This document shows, in pieces, positions 24,238-33,321 of a stretch of DNA of 64,000 bases. Both the position numbers and the translations under genes were made by a program. Every line of letters begins with the position of its first letter. Position 1 is the first letter of the stretch. The stretch comes from Pseudoselenomonas ruminis. GTDB lineage: Bacteria; Bacillota; Negativicutes; Selenomonadales; Selenomonadaceae. Location: the NCBI RefSeq assembly GCF_008271295.1, contig NZ_VTOY01000001.1, positions 310,001 to 374,000 on the forward strand. Direction: 5' to 3'. The notes under the pieces were generated by a model. It made no database searches. It saw nothing but the letters and a program-made list of their open reading frames with translations, and was not told where the DNA came from.

Positions 24238-25839
24238 TTGAAGTTAGCGAGGATATTGCTGGGGGGAATCCTGATACTGGCGGCCAATGTCTTTTTGCTG
24301 GGCAGTGTGGAGGCTGCCAAGGGGAAATTGGTCTTTATTCCTCACGATACGCGTCCGATATCTTGCGAGGAGACGGCTGATGTGGCGCGTGCGGCTGGCT
24401 ACGAAGTCATTGTTCCGCCGAGAAATATTTTGAGTGATGGCGTGGATAAGCCGGGCAATCCGGAAAAACTTTGGGATTGGGCCGAGCAAAATATCAAAGG
24501 TGCCGATGGCGCGATGTTCTCGTCGGATTCGATGATTTATGGCGGCTTGGTGCCGTCGAGAAATCATGAGTTGACGGAACAGGAGTTATGCAGCCGCGTC
24601 AAACGGTTTGAAAAACTCCGTCAGGAGAATCCGAAATTGAACCTCTATGTGTTCAGTTCGATTATGCGCACGCCGCGCAGCGGTCTTTACTCCGGCAATG
24701 CGGAACCTGCTTACTATCAGCATTATGGTGCGGATATCTTTCAGGCAACGGCTTATGCGGACAAAGAGGAAATGCAAGGGCTTGAGCCAATCGAGAAAAA
24801 AGCCATGATGCTTCATGAGCAGTCGGTTCCGGCAAAAGTCTGGAAGGATTGGCGCACAAGACGCGAGAAGAACGTCAAGGTTAATGAACAGCTGATTGAC
24901 CTTACGCGCAAGGGCGTTATCAGTTATCTGGTTGTCGGCAAGGACGACAATGCGCATTTTTCCCAGACGCATCGCGAAGGCCGGGAACTTGCCAAGTATG
25001 GCAAAGACATTCCAAGTACCAGGTTCCAGGTGTTGGCCGGCATTGATGAATTCGGTGCCCTGCTGTTAAGCCGGGCGATTAATGATTTGGAAAAGCAGAT
25101 TCCGTTCATTTATGTGCAATATAATGAAGGAAAAGGCGGCGCTACGATCCCAGGCTATTCTGATGCACCAATTGATGAGACGATTCGCGATTCGGTCCGC
25201 ACGGCTGGCGGGATGGTGGTAAACAGCCCGAAGCGGGCGGACTTTATCCTGCTCGTTAACACCAATGCCGATGGCCGGACGGGCGAGGCGAACCAGGTTA
25301 CTTCGGCCGGTGGCGGCATTGCCAACGATGGCCGTGACCGGGGGACGACAAAACACTTTGTCCAGCTGATTCAAAAAAATCTCACTTATGGCAGTGCCGT
25401 CGGTGTAGCTGATATTGCCTTTGCCAATGGTGCGGACAATGCGTTGATGCAGGCGCTTTATAACGACAATCTGCTCTATAAACTCCGTGCCTATGGCGGC
25501 TGGAATACGCCGACCAATACGACGGGCTTTGTCATTGCTACCGGACTGTTGTCGGGGCGCATGACGGATGAGGCGGCCGACCGTTTGCTGACGCGGCGCT
25601 ACATTGAGGACTGGGGCTATCAGTCGGTGGTCCGCACGCAGATGGCGAAAAGTATTGCCGGCTTCCGCCGTTGGGATGTTTACAGCAATATGGGGAATAT
25701 GGAACCTGGTATTGTCAGCCGTATCAATATCCTGATGCGGGAATTTGCCATCAAGTACCTGCCGCCCTATGAAGGTCTTGATACGATGAAGGTAACACTT
25801 CCCTGGCATCGCATGTTCGAAGCGGATTTTAATTACTAA
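24238..25839 (+). CDS. DUF4127 family exported protein
   Basis: About 533 residues from TTG 24238, with AAGGAG eight bases upstream. A signal peptide (KLARILLGGILILAANVFLL, cut near SVEAAKG) sends it to the periplasm or surface. The mature part starts VFIPHDTRPISCEETADVA, then FSSDSMIYGGLVPSRNHEL, and IMRTPRSGLYSG; these match the DUF4127 family of low-GC Gram-positives and Negativicutes. Its biochemical function is not known. Conserved Asp, His, Arg and Ser in the N-terminal motifs suggest an enzyme active on a cell-wall or sugar substrate, but that is speculation. It is a single-gene unit between two terminators. Confidence 0.85.
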   Translation: MKLARILLGGILILAANVFLLGSVEAAKGKLVFIPHDTRPISCEETADVARAAGYEVIVPPRNILSDGVDKPGNPEKLWDWAEQNIKGADGAMFSSDSMIYGGLVPSRNHELTEQELCSRVKRFEKLRQENPKLNLYVFSSIMRTPRSGLYSGNAEPAYYQHYGADIFQATAYADKEEMQGLEPIEKKAMMLHEQSVPAKVWKDWRTRREKNVKVNEQLIDLTRKGVISYLVVGKDDNAHFSQTHREGRELAKYGKDIPSTRFQVLAGIDEFGALLLSRAINDLEKQIPFIYVQYNEGKGGATIPGYSDAPIDETIRDSVRTAGGMVVNSPKRADFILLVNTNADGRTGEANQVTSAGGGIANDGRDRGTTKHFVQLIQKNLTYGSAVGVADIAFANGADNALMQALYNDNLLYKLRAYGGWNTPTNTTGFVIATGLLSGRMTDEAADRLLTRRYIEDWGYQSVVRTQMAKSIAGFRRWDVYSNMGNMEPGIVSRINILMREFAIKYLPPYEGLDTMKVTLPWHRMFEADFNY

Positions 25840-25850
25840 AAGATAACAAC

Positions 25851-25897
25851 AAAAAGGATGTATCAAAAGGCTAATGCGTTTTGATACATCCTTTTTT
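25851..25897. terminator. Bidirectional terminator between DUF4127 and HAD genes
   Basis: AAAAAGGATGTATCAAAA pairs with TTTTGATACATCCTTTTTT; ten-base loop. Overlaps the stop codon of the converging gene. Confidence 0.9.
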
Positions 25898-26762
25898 ACG
25901 CGAGAACTTCGCCGATGGCGGCAGCTACGCCGTTATGAAGATTGTCTTTGGTGATATGAGCGGCCGCTCGTTTTAGTTCCGCGACGCCGTTTTCCATGGC
26001 TGTGGCATTCGTGGGGAAGGCTTCAAACATGGAAAGGTCATTGGTGCCATCGCCCAAAACGAGAACTTCATCTTCAGCGATGCCGAGCTGCTGCGTTAAA
26101 ATGTTCAGTGTGTTGCCCTTAGTCGCGGCGGCATCATTGATTTCGATATTGGTGCGGAAGCTGGCAGAAATCGCAAGGTCTGGTACTTCCGCTGCTAAGC
26201 GCTCGGCCAGCGCGGCAAGTTTACCTGGCGCCCGGCTGAAGGTGATGAATTTGGCGATGTTTACATCGCTTTGCCAGAACGCGTCAAAATCCTTGATATA
26301 TTGAAGTTTTTTGAAATGCGGATTTTTAAGCGACCAGAGAAAATTTTTGAAGAAATTGGTACCGGGGCGAACTTCGCGCATGCGGTCCAAAAGGCCGCGA
26401 TACGTCTTTAGGCGGGAGTTGGCACTGAAGTGGCCGCGGTCGGTGTAGATTTCAAGATTGAAGCGCGAAAAGCTCGCGATGATTTCGTATATCTTTTGAC
26501 TCCGCTCGTGGTCGATATAGGCGGAATGAAGCAATGTGTGGTCTGGTGCATGAAGCTCGGCGCCGTTCATGGTCAGATAGTAGGGCGAAAGGCCATAGCT
26601 TTCAATGAAGCCCTGGACATCGGCCATGATACGGCCGGTGGCAATGACGAATTTTATTCCCCGCTGCGTAGCTTCGCGGATAGCGGCGATATTTTCGGGT
26701 GATATCTGATGGTTGCCGTCAAGCAGGGTTCCATCCATATCGGTAGCAATTAATCGAATCAT
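25896..26762 (-). CDS. Cof-type HAD hydrolase (sugar/FMN phosphatase-like)
   Basis: 288 residues. HAD motif I ATDMDGTLLD at the N-terminus, motif II in VIATGR, Lys motif III near the cap return, and motif IV GDGTNDLSMFEA. A cap of the C2 (Cof) type lies between motifs II and III. These cytosolic Mg2+-dependent phosphatases hydrolyse sugar phosphates, FMN or PLP-type substrates with broad overlap, so the substrate is not assignable. Minus-strand ATG with GGAGG just upstream. Single gene, divergent from recG. Confidence 0.92.
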   Translation of the reverse strand: MIRLIATDMDGTLLDGNHQISPENIAAIREATQRGIKFVIATGRIMADVQGFIESYGLSPYYLTMNGAELHAPDHTLLHSAYIDHERSQKIYEIIASFSRFNLEIYTDRGHFSANSRLKTYRGLLDRMREVRPGTNFFKNFLWSLKNPHFKKLQYIKDFDAFWQSDVNIAKFITFSRAPGKLAALAERLAAEVPDLAISASFRTNIEINDAAATKGNTLNILTQQLGIAEDEVLVLGDGTNDLSMFEAFPTNATAMENGVAELKRAAAHITKDNLHNGVAAAIGEVLA

Positions 26763-26895
26763 AATATCCTCCTGTCATTTTTATTATACGGATAGGGAGC
26801 ATGGATAGCAAGGTATTGCACAGGTTTTGCCATTGTGGGAAGAGGTGGTTTTTGGTAGAATGAAAGAGTACAAACGAATGTTTTAGGTGATGCGA

Positions 26896-28962
26896 TTGAA
26901 ATTGACAGATTCCATTCAATATGTAAAGGGCGTTGGCCCGAAAAAGAAGGCAGAACTCAATCGTTTGGGGATTCGTACGGTTTATGATTTGCTGACCTGG
27001 TTTCCGCGGACGTATGAAGACCAAAGTGTGCTGACCAAAATCAGTGCGCTAAAACCCGGGGAACGGGAGACTGTAGCCGGTGTCATCATGAATGTGACCG
27101 AACGTCAGGCGGGAAAGCGTGGTATGACGATTTTGACAGCGCTCATTGGCGATGGCACGGGCTTTTTGCAGGTGACCTGGTTTAATCAGAAATTCCTCAA
27201 GAAAAAGCTCGTGACTGGCAAGCGCGTCTTCGTGACGGGCAAAGCAGAATATGCTTATGGCGGCCGCGGGCAGTTTGCCATGAGCCAGTTGTCGGGCTTT
27301 CAGATTTTAGATGACGAGGAAGAACCCGAGGAAATGTGCGGCATATTGCCGGTATATCCAGCTACGGAAAAATTGAATCAGAAATTTTTCCGCAAGATTA
27401 TGCAGGGCCTTTGGCAGGAGGAGTTTGAGCTGCCCGAAGTGATTCCGCAGGGAATCCGCGAGCGTTTCCATTTGCTGGCACGCCGCGAGGCGTTTTATAA
27501 GATTCACTTTCCCGCAAGTTTTGAAGAACTCAAGGCGGCGCGCAACCGGCTGGCGTTTGAGGAACTCTATTTGATTCAGTGCGGCCTTATGGTGCTAAAG
27601 AAACAGTCGCGGGAAAAGAAAAAGGGAATCCGCCATCTGCTAAACAGTGAACTGGTCCGCAAGCTCATGGACAGCCTGCCCTTTACGCTTACGGATGACC
27701 AGTCAAAGGTGTGGCAGGAAATATGCCGTGATATGGAAAGCCCGATTCCCATGCGGCGGCTGGTGCAGGGTGACGTTGGCTCGGGGAAAACCGTCGTGGC
27801 GATGCTGTCACTTGTCAAGACGGTCGAAAACGGCTATCAAGGGGCCTTGATGGCGCCGACGGAGATATTAGCCAGCCAGCACTATGAGGGCTTCTGCCGG
27901 CAGCTTGAACCGCTGGGGGTCCGGGTGGGCTTCCTTTCGGGACGGCTTACAAAGAAGAAGCGGGAAGCGATGTATGCGGCGATTGAAACGCACGAAATCG
28001 ATATCGTCATCGGCACCCATGCGCTGATTCAGGAAGGCGTACATTTTGCAAAACTCGGTTTGGTGGTAACCGACGAACAGCATCGCTTTGGCATTGCCCA
28101 GCGGGCAGAGCTTGAGAAAAAGGGCAGCCTTATGCCCGATGTATTGGTTATGACGGCAACGCCAATCCCGCGGACGATGACGCTGACGGTTTATGGTGAT
28201 TTGGATGTATCGCTTATCCGCCAGCTGCCGCCAGGACGCCAGCCAATCCGCACCTTTGTGCGCCAGCCGGATCGCCGGGAACTCATTTACCGCTATGTGT
28301 TGTCACAAATTCAAGCGGGGCGGCAGGCCTACGTGGTTTGCCCGCTCATTGAGATGAATGAGGAAAGCCCGCTGCCGTCGGCGGAGGAAATCTATGACGA
28401 ATTGCGCTATGGTATATTTCGCGAGGTACCTGTCGGCCTGGTTCATGGCAGGATGAAGCCGGCGGAAAAAGAACAGGTCATGCAGGATTTTTATGACGAT
28501 AAGATAAAACTCTTGGTATCGACGACCGTCATTGAAGTCGGGGTCAATGTGCCCAATGCCAGCATTATGGTCATCGAGAATGCGGAGCGCTTTGGCCTGG
28601 CACAGCTCCATCAGTTGCGCGGCCGCATTGGCCGCGGGCAGTATCAGTCGTTCTGTATCCTGGTCTCCGAGATGAAAAGCGAAAACGCCAAGGAGCGGCT
28701 CAGCATTATGGCTGAGACCACCGATGGCTTTAAGCTGGCTGAGGAAGATTTAAAACTCCGTGGGCCGGGACAGTTCTTCGGCTCTATGCAGCATGGCCTG
28801 CCTGACCTTAAGATTGCTGATGTCTTAAAGGATATGGATATTTTACTGCTGGCCCGCAAGGCGGCTATGGAGACGATGGAAAATCAGGAAGATGTCCGCT
28901 TTGTGCTGCCGATTTTGGCATTACAATATCAACAGCAATTTCTTAATATTACCGATACATGA
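26896..28962 (+). CDS. recG: ATP-dependent DNA helicase RecG
   Basis: About 688 residues, usual RecG length. The N-terminal wedge/OB domain starts [20 protein letters not shown]. Helicase motifs: [12 protein letters not shown], Ia [26 protein letters not shown], then [12 protein letters not shown] and QLRGRIGRG. The C-terminal TRG-like motif follows. It remodels stalled replication forks and Holliday junctions. The frame also has GTG 26887 and ATG 26890, but AGGTG at 26885-26889 suits the TTG at 26896. A near-copy of the iterated palindrome lies at 27695-27706. Confidence 0.96.
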   Translation: MKLTDSIQYVKGVGPKKKAELNRLGIRTVYDLLTWFPRTYEDQSVLTKISALKPGERETVAGVIMNVTERQAGKRGMTILTALIGDGTGFLQVTWFNQKFLKKKLVTGKRVFVTGKAEYAYGGRGQFAMSQLSGFQILDDEEEPEEMCGILPVYPATEKLNQKFFRKIMQGLWQEEFELPEVIPQGIRERFHLLARREAFYKIHFPASFEELKAARNRLAFEELYLIQCGLMVLKKQSREKKKGIRHLLNSELVRKLMDSLPFTLTDDQSKVWQEICRDMESPIPMRRLVQGDVGSGKTVVAMLSLVKTVENGYQGALMAPTEILASQHYEGFCRQLEPLGVRVGFLSGRLTKKKREAMYAAIETHEIDIVIGTHALIQEGVHFAKLGLVVTDEQHRFGIAQRAELEKKGSLMPDVLVMTATPIPRTMTLTVYGDLDVSLIRQLPPGRQPIRTFVRQPDRRELIYRYVLSQIQAGRQAYVVCPLIEMNEESPLPSAEEIYDELRYGIFREVPVGLVHGRMKPAEKEQVMQDFYDDKIKLLVSTTVIEVGVNVPNASIMVIENAERFGLAQLHQLRGRIGRGQYQSFCILVSEMKSENAKERLSIMAETTDGFKLAEEDLKLRGPGQFFGSMQHGLPDLKIADVLKDMDILLLARKAAMETMENQEDVRFVLPILALQYQQQFLNITDT

Positions 28963-29003
28963 TACATTTTGCCTGGGGAAACCGTCTTTTTGTCGCGAAC
29001 ATC

Positions 29004-29033
29004 TTGACATAAATGATGGACATGATATACAAT
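29004..29033 (+). promoter_or_regulatory. Promoter of dapB-asd
   Basis: TTGACA, 16 bases, TATACA (TACAAT overlaps with 18). About 45 bases before the dapB start. Confidence 0.7.
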
Positions 29034-29076
29034 ATACACATCTTTTGTGCGTAAAAAATTCTAGGAGGCGCATAGC

Positions 29077-29871
29077 TTGACTACAGTATTCGTTAATGGT
29101 GCCTGTGGCCGTATGGGGCAGGCAGTTCTCAAAGCAGTTCAGGAAGATAAAGACCTGACGCTGGTGGGGGCATGTGATATTCATGGTGGGGCAGATACGG
29201 GCTCGCTCGTCGGCTTGCCGGCAAATGGTGTGCTGGTGGAAACAGACCTTGCCGCAGCTTTGGCGCGTTTGCAGCCGGAGGTCATGATTGACTTTACGCG
29301 TCCAGATGTCGTTTTTGACAATGTCATGACGGCACTGGCTCATAAGGTATCTCCGGTCGTTGGAACCACGGGCCTTTCCGAGGAGCAGAAGAGCGAGATT
29401 CGCAAGGCTGCGGAAGTAAATAATACCCCGGCATTTATCGCACCGAATTTTGCGATTGGTGCCGTTTTACTCATGGTTCTCTCCAAACAGGCGGCCAAGT
29501 ATATGCCGGATGTGGAGATTATCGAACTCCATCATGACAACAAGCTCGATGCACCATCGGGTACCGCTATCCAGACGGCGGCAATGATTGCTGAGGTGCG
29601 TGCTGAACATAAGCAGGGGCATCCCGATGAGAAGGAAAAACTCAGCGGGGCGCGCGGTGCGGATTATGAAGGCATGCATATCCATAGCGTTCGTCTGCCG
29701 GGATATGTGGCTCATCAGGAAGTCATTTTTGGCGGACTGGGGCAGACTCTTACCATCCGTCATGATTCGCTGAATCGTGAATCGTTTATGCCGGGCGTCT
29801 GCCTGGCGGCGAAGAAGGTTCGTGGGTTGCGTGGTCTTACGATTGGCCTGGACCAGCTGCTTGAATTTTAA
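29077..29871 (+). CDS. dapB: 4-hydroxy-tetrahydrodipicolinate reductase
   Basis: 264 residues. Nucleotide-binding [11 protein letters not shown] at the N-terminus, DFTRPDV, the GTTGLS loop, and the substrate motif [15 protein letters not shown] containing the catalytic His and Lys. It reduces hydroxytetrahydrodipicolinate in the lysine/diaminopimelate pathway, so it supplies both lysine and peptidoglycan. TTG start with GGAGG upstream. asd follows after 34 bases on the same strand and works earlier in the same pathway. Confidence 0.96.
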   Translation: MTTVFVNGACGRMGQAVLKAVQEDKDLTLVGACDIHGGADTGSLVGLPANGVLVETDLAAALARLQPEVMIDFTRPDVVFDNVMTALAHKVSPVVGTTGLSEEQKSEIRKAAEVNNTPAFIAPNFAIGAVLLMVLSKQAAKYMPDVEIIELHHDNKLDAPSGTAIQTAAMIAEVRAEHKQGHPDEKEKLSGARGADYEGMHIHSVRLPGYVAHQEVIFGGLGQTLTIRHDSLNRESFMPGVCLAAKKVRGLRGLTIGLDQLLEF

Positions 29872-29905
29872 GAAATTGCAATAAACATCGAAAGGAAGAA
29901 TTTAC

Positions 29906-30943
29906 ATGAAAAAATACAATGTTGCCATTCTCGGCGCTACGGGTGCCGTTGGCCAGGAATTCCTCAATCTTATCGAGGAGCGTAATTTCCCCTTTGCTGA
30001 TCTCAAAATGCTGGCATCGAAACGCAGTGCTGGCAAGAAAATCCAGTTCATGGGCAAAGAGTACACGGTTGAGGAGACAACGGAAAATTCTTTCGAAGGT
30101 GTTGATATCGCTTTGTTCGCTGGCGGCGGTGCCAGCAAGGTGTTTGCAAAACCAGCCGTTGATGCTGGTGCAGTAGTCATCGATAATTCCAGTGCATTCC
30201 GCATGGACCCGGAAGTTCCGCTGGTCGTTCCTGAGGTCAATCCGGAGGCGATTGCCAAGCATAAGGGCATTATTGCCAATCCGAACTGCTCGACGATTAT
30301 CATGCTGATGGCCTTGAAACCGCTCTACGATGTTTCCAAAATCAAACGCGTTGTCGTCTCTACCTATCAGGCAGTATCTGGTGGCGGCAAGGAAGCTATG
30401 GCAGAGCTCGAGCAGCAGGTTGACGATATCGTCAATGGCCGCGAGGTAACGGCTAACATCCTGCCGGGCGCTGCGCTTAAAAAGCATTATCAGATTGCCT
30501 TTAACCTCATTCCGCAGATTGATGTTTTCCAGGATAACCTCTACACGAAAGAGGAAATGAAGATGGTCAACGAGACGAAGAAAATTCTCGATGATCCGGA
30601 CATTCGCGTTACGGCTACGACGATCCGTGTGCCGGTATACCGCAGCCATGCCGAATCGGTCAACATTGAGTTCGAGGATGAGGTCAGCGTTGAAGCTGCC
30701 CGCAAGGCAATTGATGCGTTCCCGGGTGCTGTCGTAAACGACAACCCGGATGAGCAGGAATATCCGATGCCGCTCTTCACGTCCGGCAAGGATGATGTAG
30801 AAGTCGGCCGTATCCGCAAGGATTTCTCCTGCGATAATGCGCTGAATCTCTGGTGCTGTGGCGACCAGATTCGCAAGGGCGCAGCGCTTAATGCGCTGCA
30901 GATTGCTGAATACATGATTGAGCATGACATGATTAAAAAATAA
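29906..30943 (+). CDS. asd: Aspartate-semialdehyde dehydrogenase
   Basis: 345 residues. NADP site AILGATGAVGQEFL at the start, the catalytic Cys in NPNCSTIIM (about residue 131), QAVSGGGKEAM, and the His of the active site within RVPVYRSHAESV. It reduces aspartyl phosphate to the semialdehyde at the branch to lysine, threonine and methionine. ATG start with AAAGGAAG upstream. Paired with dapB; ends before a 15-base-pair terminator. Confidence 0.97.
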   Translation: MKKYNVAILGATGAVGQEFLNLIEERNFPFADLKMLASKRSAGKKIQFMGKEYTVEETTENSFEGVDIALFAGGGASKVFAKPAVDAGAVVIDNSSAFRMDPEVPLVVPEVNPEAIAKHKGIIANPNCSTIIMLMALKPLYDVSKIKRVVVSTYQAVSGGGKEAMAELEQQVDDIVNGREVTANILPGAALKKHYQIAFNLIPQIDVFQDNLYTKEEMKMVNETKKILDDPDIRVTATTIRVPVYRSHAESVNIEFEDEVSVEAARKAIDAFPGAVVNDNPDEQEYPMPLFTSGKDDVEVGRIRKDFSCDNALNLWCCGDQIRKGAALNALQIAEYMIEHDMIKK

Positions 30944-30963
30944 GTTTCGCCTAACCGCATAGG

Positions 30964-31004
30964 AAAATACCGTTTGTCGCAAACAGGACAAACGGTATTT
31001 TTTT
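30964..31004 (+). terminator. Strong terminator after asd
   Basis: AAAATACCGTTTGTC and GACAAACGGTATTTT form a perfect 15-pair stem with an eight-base loop, then Ts. Confidence 0.92.
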
Positions 31005-31010
31005 GGAATA

Positions 31011-31019
31011 TGATATACT
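31011..31019 (+). promoter_or_regulatory. Extended -10 promoter
   Basis: TGA-TATACT directly after the terminator. Transcripts would start near 31026, which makes the GTG at 31020 an unlikely start codon for the next gene. Confidence 0.5.
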
Positions 31020-31052
31020 GTGGATAAAGTAAAAGAAATGAGGTTGGTATAT

Positions 31053-31532
31053 TTGAACGACGAATTAAGCATTAAAGAGCTATACGAAGAAGCCATCGAG
31101 CAGGCGGCTGACTTTTCCTTGGACGATAATCAGCGCGAGGTTGCGGAGATTCATCGCTATTATGCAGAGCGGCTCGGCGTTTTTCTGAAAATCTCGGAAG
31201 CGGAAACCGTAGAACGGATTAAGGAACTGGGGCAAAAAAATGACAGGTCAAAAATTGACCTGTCAAATGAGCCGGAAACACGGCTTCGATTAGAGGTTGA
31301 CCGCATCATCGATGGGGCAATCGTATTTTCGGAAGACGAATATCAACATTTGCTCGAGAAATTAGCGGAGTTTCATGAGCTTATGGATTCGCCGCTCTAT
31401 GATGTCCTGCAGCAGACCGCCTGGCAGATTTTGCAGGCGCTTCATCCGCAGCTTGACATGTATGAGCTCGAAGGGCTCTTGATGGAAGACTTGCAGCGCA
31501 CGCTCGGGATGGCAGCAGAATCGCTTCGCTGA
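31053..31532 (+). CDS. Unknown helical cytoplasmic protein
   Basis: About 159 residues, acidic and almost wholly helical (LSIKELYEEAIEQAADF, then EIHRYYAERLGVFLKI), without Cys clusters or membrane helices. The TTG at 31053 has GAGG nine bases upstream; the frame is open from 31020, but that lies in the promoter. It holds a tandem pair of the iterated palindrome (31240-31251 near-copy, 31255-31266 exact). No family recognised. Converges with yvyF: the two stop codons are three bases apart, with no terminator between. Confidence 0.75.
   Translation: MNDELSIKELYEEAIEQAADFSLDDNQREVAEIHRYYAERLGVFLKISEAETVERIKELGQKNDRSKIDLSNEPETRLRLEVDRIIDGAIVFSEDEYQHLLEKLAEFHELMDSPLYDVLQQTAWQILQALHPQLDMYELEGLLMEDLQRTLGMAAESLR
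31240..31266. repeat. Tandem TTGACNNGTCAA palindromes
   Basis: ATGACAGGTCAA followed three bases later by TTGACCTGTCAA. The pair can also fold as one larger inverted repeat, since the AGG/CCT centres are complementary. Confidence 0.7.
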
Positions 31533-31535
31533 TTG

Positions 31536-31973
31536 TTATTTCTCGGTCGATTCCATCCAATGAAGACGTGGCCGTCTGGATTTTTTCTTTTCGTCTTCCG
31601 CGACGGTTTTCCTTTCGTTCGCACGGTCGTTGTATTCTTTGATGGCCTTGTTCAGCCGGCCTAAACATTTGGAGCAATAAACGCCGTGATGGATTGGTTT
31701 GCCGCAACGGCTACACGGGTAAAGATATTGAAGGCCATCGGTATAAAACTGTCCGCGCTGTACCATCTGGGTTACGAGTTTTACATCCGTTCCCGTGTCG
31801 TTGCAGATTTCCTTGACAGTGGAGTGCGGATATTTGCGAACGTATTCGATGACGCGTTTTTCGGTTTCGCGTGTTTCTTCGTAACACTTTGGACAGGAAC
31901 CGAGACCGGTATCCATAAACAAGCGGCCGCACAGCGGACAGTTATGCAGATGTGGTTTATATTTTTTATTCAT
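31536..31973 (-). CDS. yvyF: YvyF-like flagellar-operon protein (zinc ribbons)
   Basis: 145 residues. Two zinc-ribbon-type Cys pairs: CPLCGRLF with CPKCYEE near the N-terminus, and CSRCGKPI with CSKCLGRL near residue 100. Between them is a helix-turn-helix-like part (TVKEICNDTGTDVKLVTQMVQ). This order fits the YvyF / TIGR03826 'flagellar operon protein' of Firmicutes, usually found beside flgM, flgN and flgK. Here it stands alone, far from any flagellar gene in the window. A regulatory role in late flagellar assembly is assumed for the family but not established. Lys/Arg-rich tail. Confidence 0.8.
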   Translation of the reverse strand: MNKKYKPHLHNCPLCGRLFMDTGLGSCPKCYEETRETEKRVIEYVRKYPHSTVKEICNDTGTDVKLVTQMVQRGQFYTDGLQYLYPCSRCGKPIHHGVYCSKCLGRLNKAIKEYNDRANERKTVAEDEKKKSRRPRLHWMESTEK

Positions 31974-32139
31974 AATAGAGACACCGTCCTTCCCTGGGAT
32001 TTTCCGATAAAGAAAAAGTATATAATTTTACTCAATAACATTATATCATGAATTTTTAGAATATGATAGCAATAAAATGATTTAGCCTAGAGTTTCTCGT
32101 GGCTTTTCAGAAAATTTATAGGAAAATGTGGCAATAGTA

Positions 32140-32148
32140 TGATACAAT
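32140..32148 (+). promoter_or_regulatory. Extended -10 promoter for ireB operon
   Basis: TGA-TACAAT, 37 bases before the ireB ATG. The 160 bases between yvyF and here are AT-rich, and I see nothing else in them. Confidence 0.5.
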
Positions 32149-32184
32149 AGGAGATGCGAAAACATATTCGGGAGGTATTCAGAT

Positions 32185-32433
32185 ATGGTAAGCGAAGAAA
32201 CTATGATGTTTAAATTCGGCAATGAGGAAAACAAGGCCGAGACGATTATCCGCAATGTTTGCAAGGCAATGGAGGAGAAGGGGTATAATCCCATCAATCA
32301 GCTGGTTGGCTACTTGCTTTCCGGTGACCCGGCTTATGTGACGAGCCATAATGATGCCCGCAGCCAGATTCGCAAGCTGGAACGCGATGAGTTGTTGGAA
32401 GAGTTGGTACGTGCTTATTTGGAGAAAAAATAA
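32185..32433 (+). CDS. ireB: IreB-family regulatory phosphoprotein
   Basis: 82 residues, a near-textbook member of the YrzL/DUF965 family: N-terminal Thr-containing segment before MFKFG, then [21 protein letters not shown] and [22 protein letters not shown]. In Enterococcus, IreB is phosphorylated by the Ser/Thr kinase IreK and tunes cephalosporin resistance. GGGAGG precedes the ATG. It begins the conserved ireB-ruvX-DUF1292-mltG series; ruvX follows directly with no gap. The matching kinase is not in the window. Confidence 0.93.
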   Translation: MVSEETMMFKFGNEENKAETIIRNVCKAMEEKGYNPINQLVGYLLSGDPAYVTSHNDARSQIRKLERDELLEELVRAYLEKK

Positions 32434-32850
32434 ATGAAAAGGTATATGTCGCTGGATATTGGTGACCGTACGATTGGAATTGCTGTCAGCGATTTGCTGG
32501 GGCTTACGGCTCAGGGGGTCGAGACCATCCGCCGCCGCAAAGAGGAAGACGATTTGAAGCGGTTAGGGGAACTCATGGAACAATATGAGACAAAATCGCT
32601 CGTTTCGGGGCTGCCAAAGAATATGGATGGCTCAGAGGGCGAACGTTGCCAGATTGTGAAGGAGTTCATGGCAAAAGTCAAAGAAACGTATCCGGAGGTA
32701 GAGGTTACGTTTTGGGATGAACGCTTGTCGACGGTTGCCGCGTCTCGTTCGCTGATCGAGGCCGATGTTTCCCGCAAAAAACGCAAAAAGGTCATTGATA
32801 AGATGGCGGCAGTTTTTATCCTGCAGGGGTATTTGGACAGCATCCGTTAA
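32434..32850 (+). CDS. ruvX: RuvX/YqgF Holliday-junction resolvase-like nuclease
   Basis: 138 residues. N-terminal SLDIGDRTIGIAVSD with the first catalytic Asp, GLPKNMDGSEG, and WDERLSTVAA holding the acidic Glu/Arg pair. RNase H-like fold, full length. In E. coli it matures the 5' end of 16S rRNA (pre-16S nuclease); a recombination role was proposed earlier. ATG one base after the ireB stop. Part of the same transcript. Confidence 0.93.
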   Translation: MKRYMSLDIGDRTIGIAVSDLLGLTAQGVETIRRRKEEDDLKRLGELMEQYETKSLVSGLPKNMDGSEGERCQIVKEFMAKVKETYPEVEVTFWDERLSTVAASRSLIEADVSRKKRKKVIDKMAAVFILQGYLDSIR

Positions 32851-32863
32851 GGTGGGCGGATGC

Positions 32864-32893
32864 TTGACAAAATTTCTGGTAATAGGCTAAAAT
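32864..32893 (+). promoter_or_regulatory. Internal promoter before the DUF1292 gene
   Basis: TTGACA, 18 bases, TAAAAT, in the 78-base gap after ruvX. It lets the DUF1292 gene be expressed apart from ireB-ruvX. Confidence 0.6.
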
Positions 32894-32928
32894 GCTAAGA
32901 GATAATTTTATTTCAAGAGGTGAATGAC

Positions 32929-33249
32929 ATGGCAGATAAAAATGTAAATGACGAGAACATGGTTGTCGTTATGACGGATGACCAGGGCAACGAATATTAC
33001 TACGAGGAAGAGATGATTATTCCGGTAGGCGACGAAAAGTATGCGCTGCTCATCGGTTTGCACAACGAAGAAGACGAGCATGAGCATAGCTGCGGCTGCG
33101 GTTGTGGCTGCGATGACGAAGATGTCCTGATTGCCAAAATCGTTGTCGGTGAGGACGGCGAAGAAGAATATATTGAGCCGACGGACGAAGAGTTCGAAGC
33201 GGTTCAGAAGGCCTATGACGCTTTGTGTGACGAAGCTGAGCAGGACTAA
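32929..33249 (+). CDS. DUF1292 protein with a Cys/His-rich insert
   Basis: 106 residues from ATG 32929, AGAGG eight bases upstream. Family features: VVVMTDDQGNEYYYEEEMIIP, KYALLIGL, and the acidic C-terminal IEPTDEEFEAVQKAYDAL, as in Bacillus YrzB. Function of the family is unknown; it is conserved beside mltG and ruvX. Unlike YrzB, this version carries EHEHSCGCGCGCDDED in the middle, four Cys alternating with Gly next to two His and several acidic residues, which looks like a metal-binding loop. A terminator hairpin follows the stop. Confidence 0.88.
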   Translation: MADKNVNDENMVVVMTDDQGNEYYYEEEMIIPVGDEKYALLIGLHNEEDEHEHSCGCGCGCDDEDVLIAKIVVGEDGEEEYIEPTDEEFEAVQKAYDALCDEAEQD

Positions 33250-33261
33250 TCCTGTTAAAGG

Positions 33262-33292
33262 GCTGCCATCCGGTCGGGAATGGCAGCTTTTT
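33262..33292 (+). terminator. Terminator between DUF1292 gene and mltG
   Basis: GCTGCCAT, ten-base loop, ATGGCAGC, TTTTT. It separates genes that are usually adjacent, so read-through or a new start supplies mltG. It also excludes the ATG at 33280 as the mltG start. Confidence 0.8.
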
Positions 33293-33321
33293 CGTATTTT
33301 ATGAGGAATGGGGAGATAACG

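Noticed and set aside
30420-30435. TTGAC-GATATC-GTCAA, a 16-base palindrome resembling the iterated word
   Set aside because: The centre is six bases, not two, and it encodes conserved VDDIVNG of asd; likely chance.
33280-33321. Upstream start of mltG at ATG 33280
   Set aside because: The ATG is inside the terminator stem; GTG 33322 has GGGGAG at the right distance.
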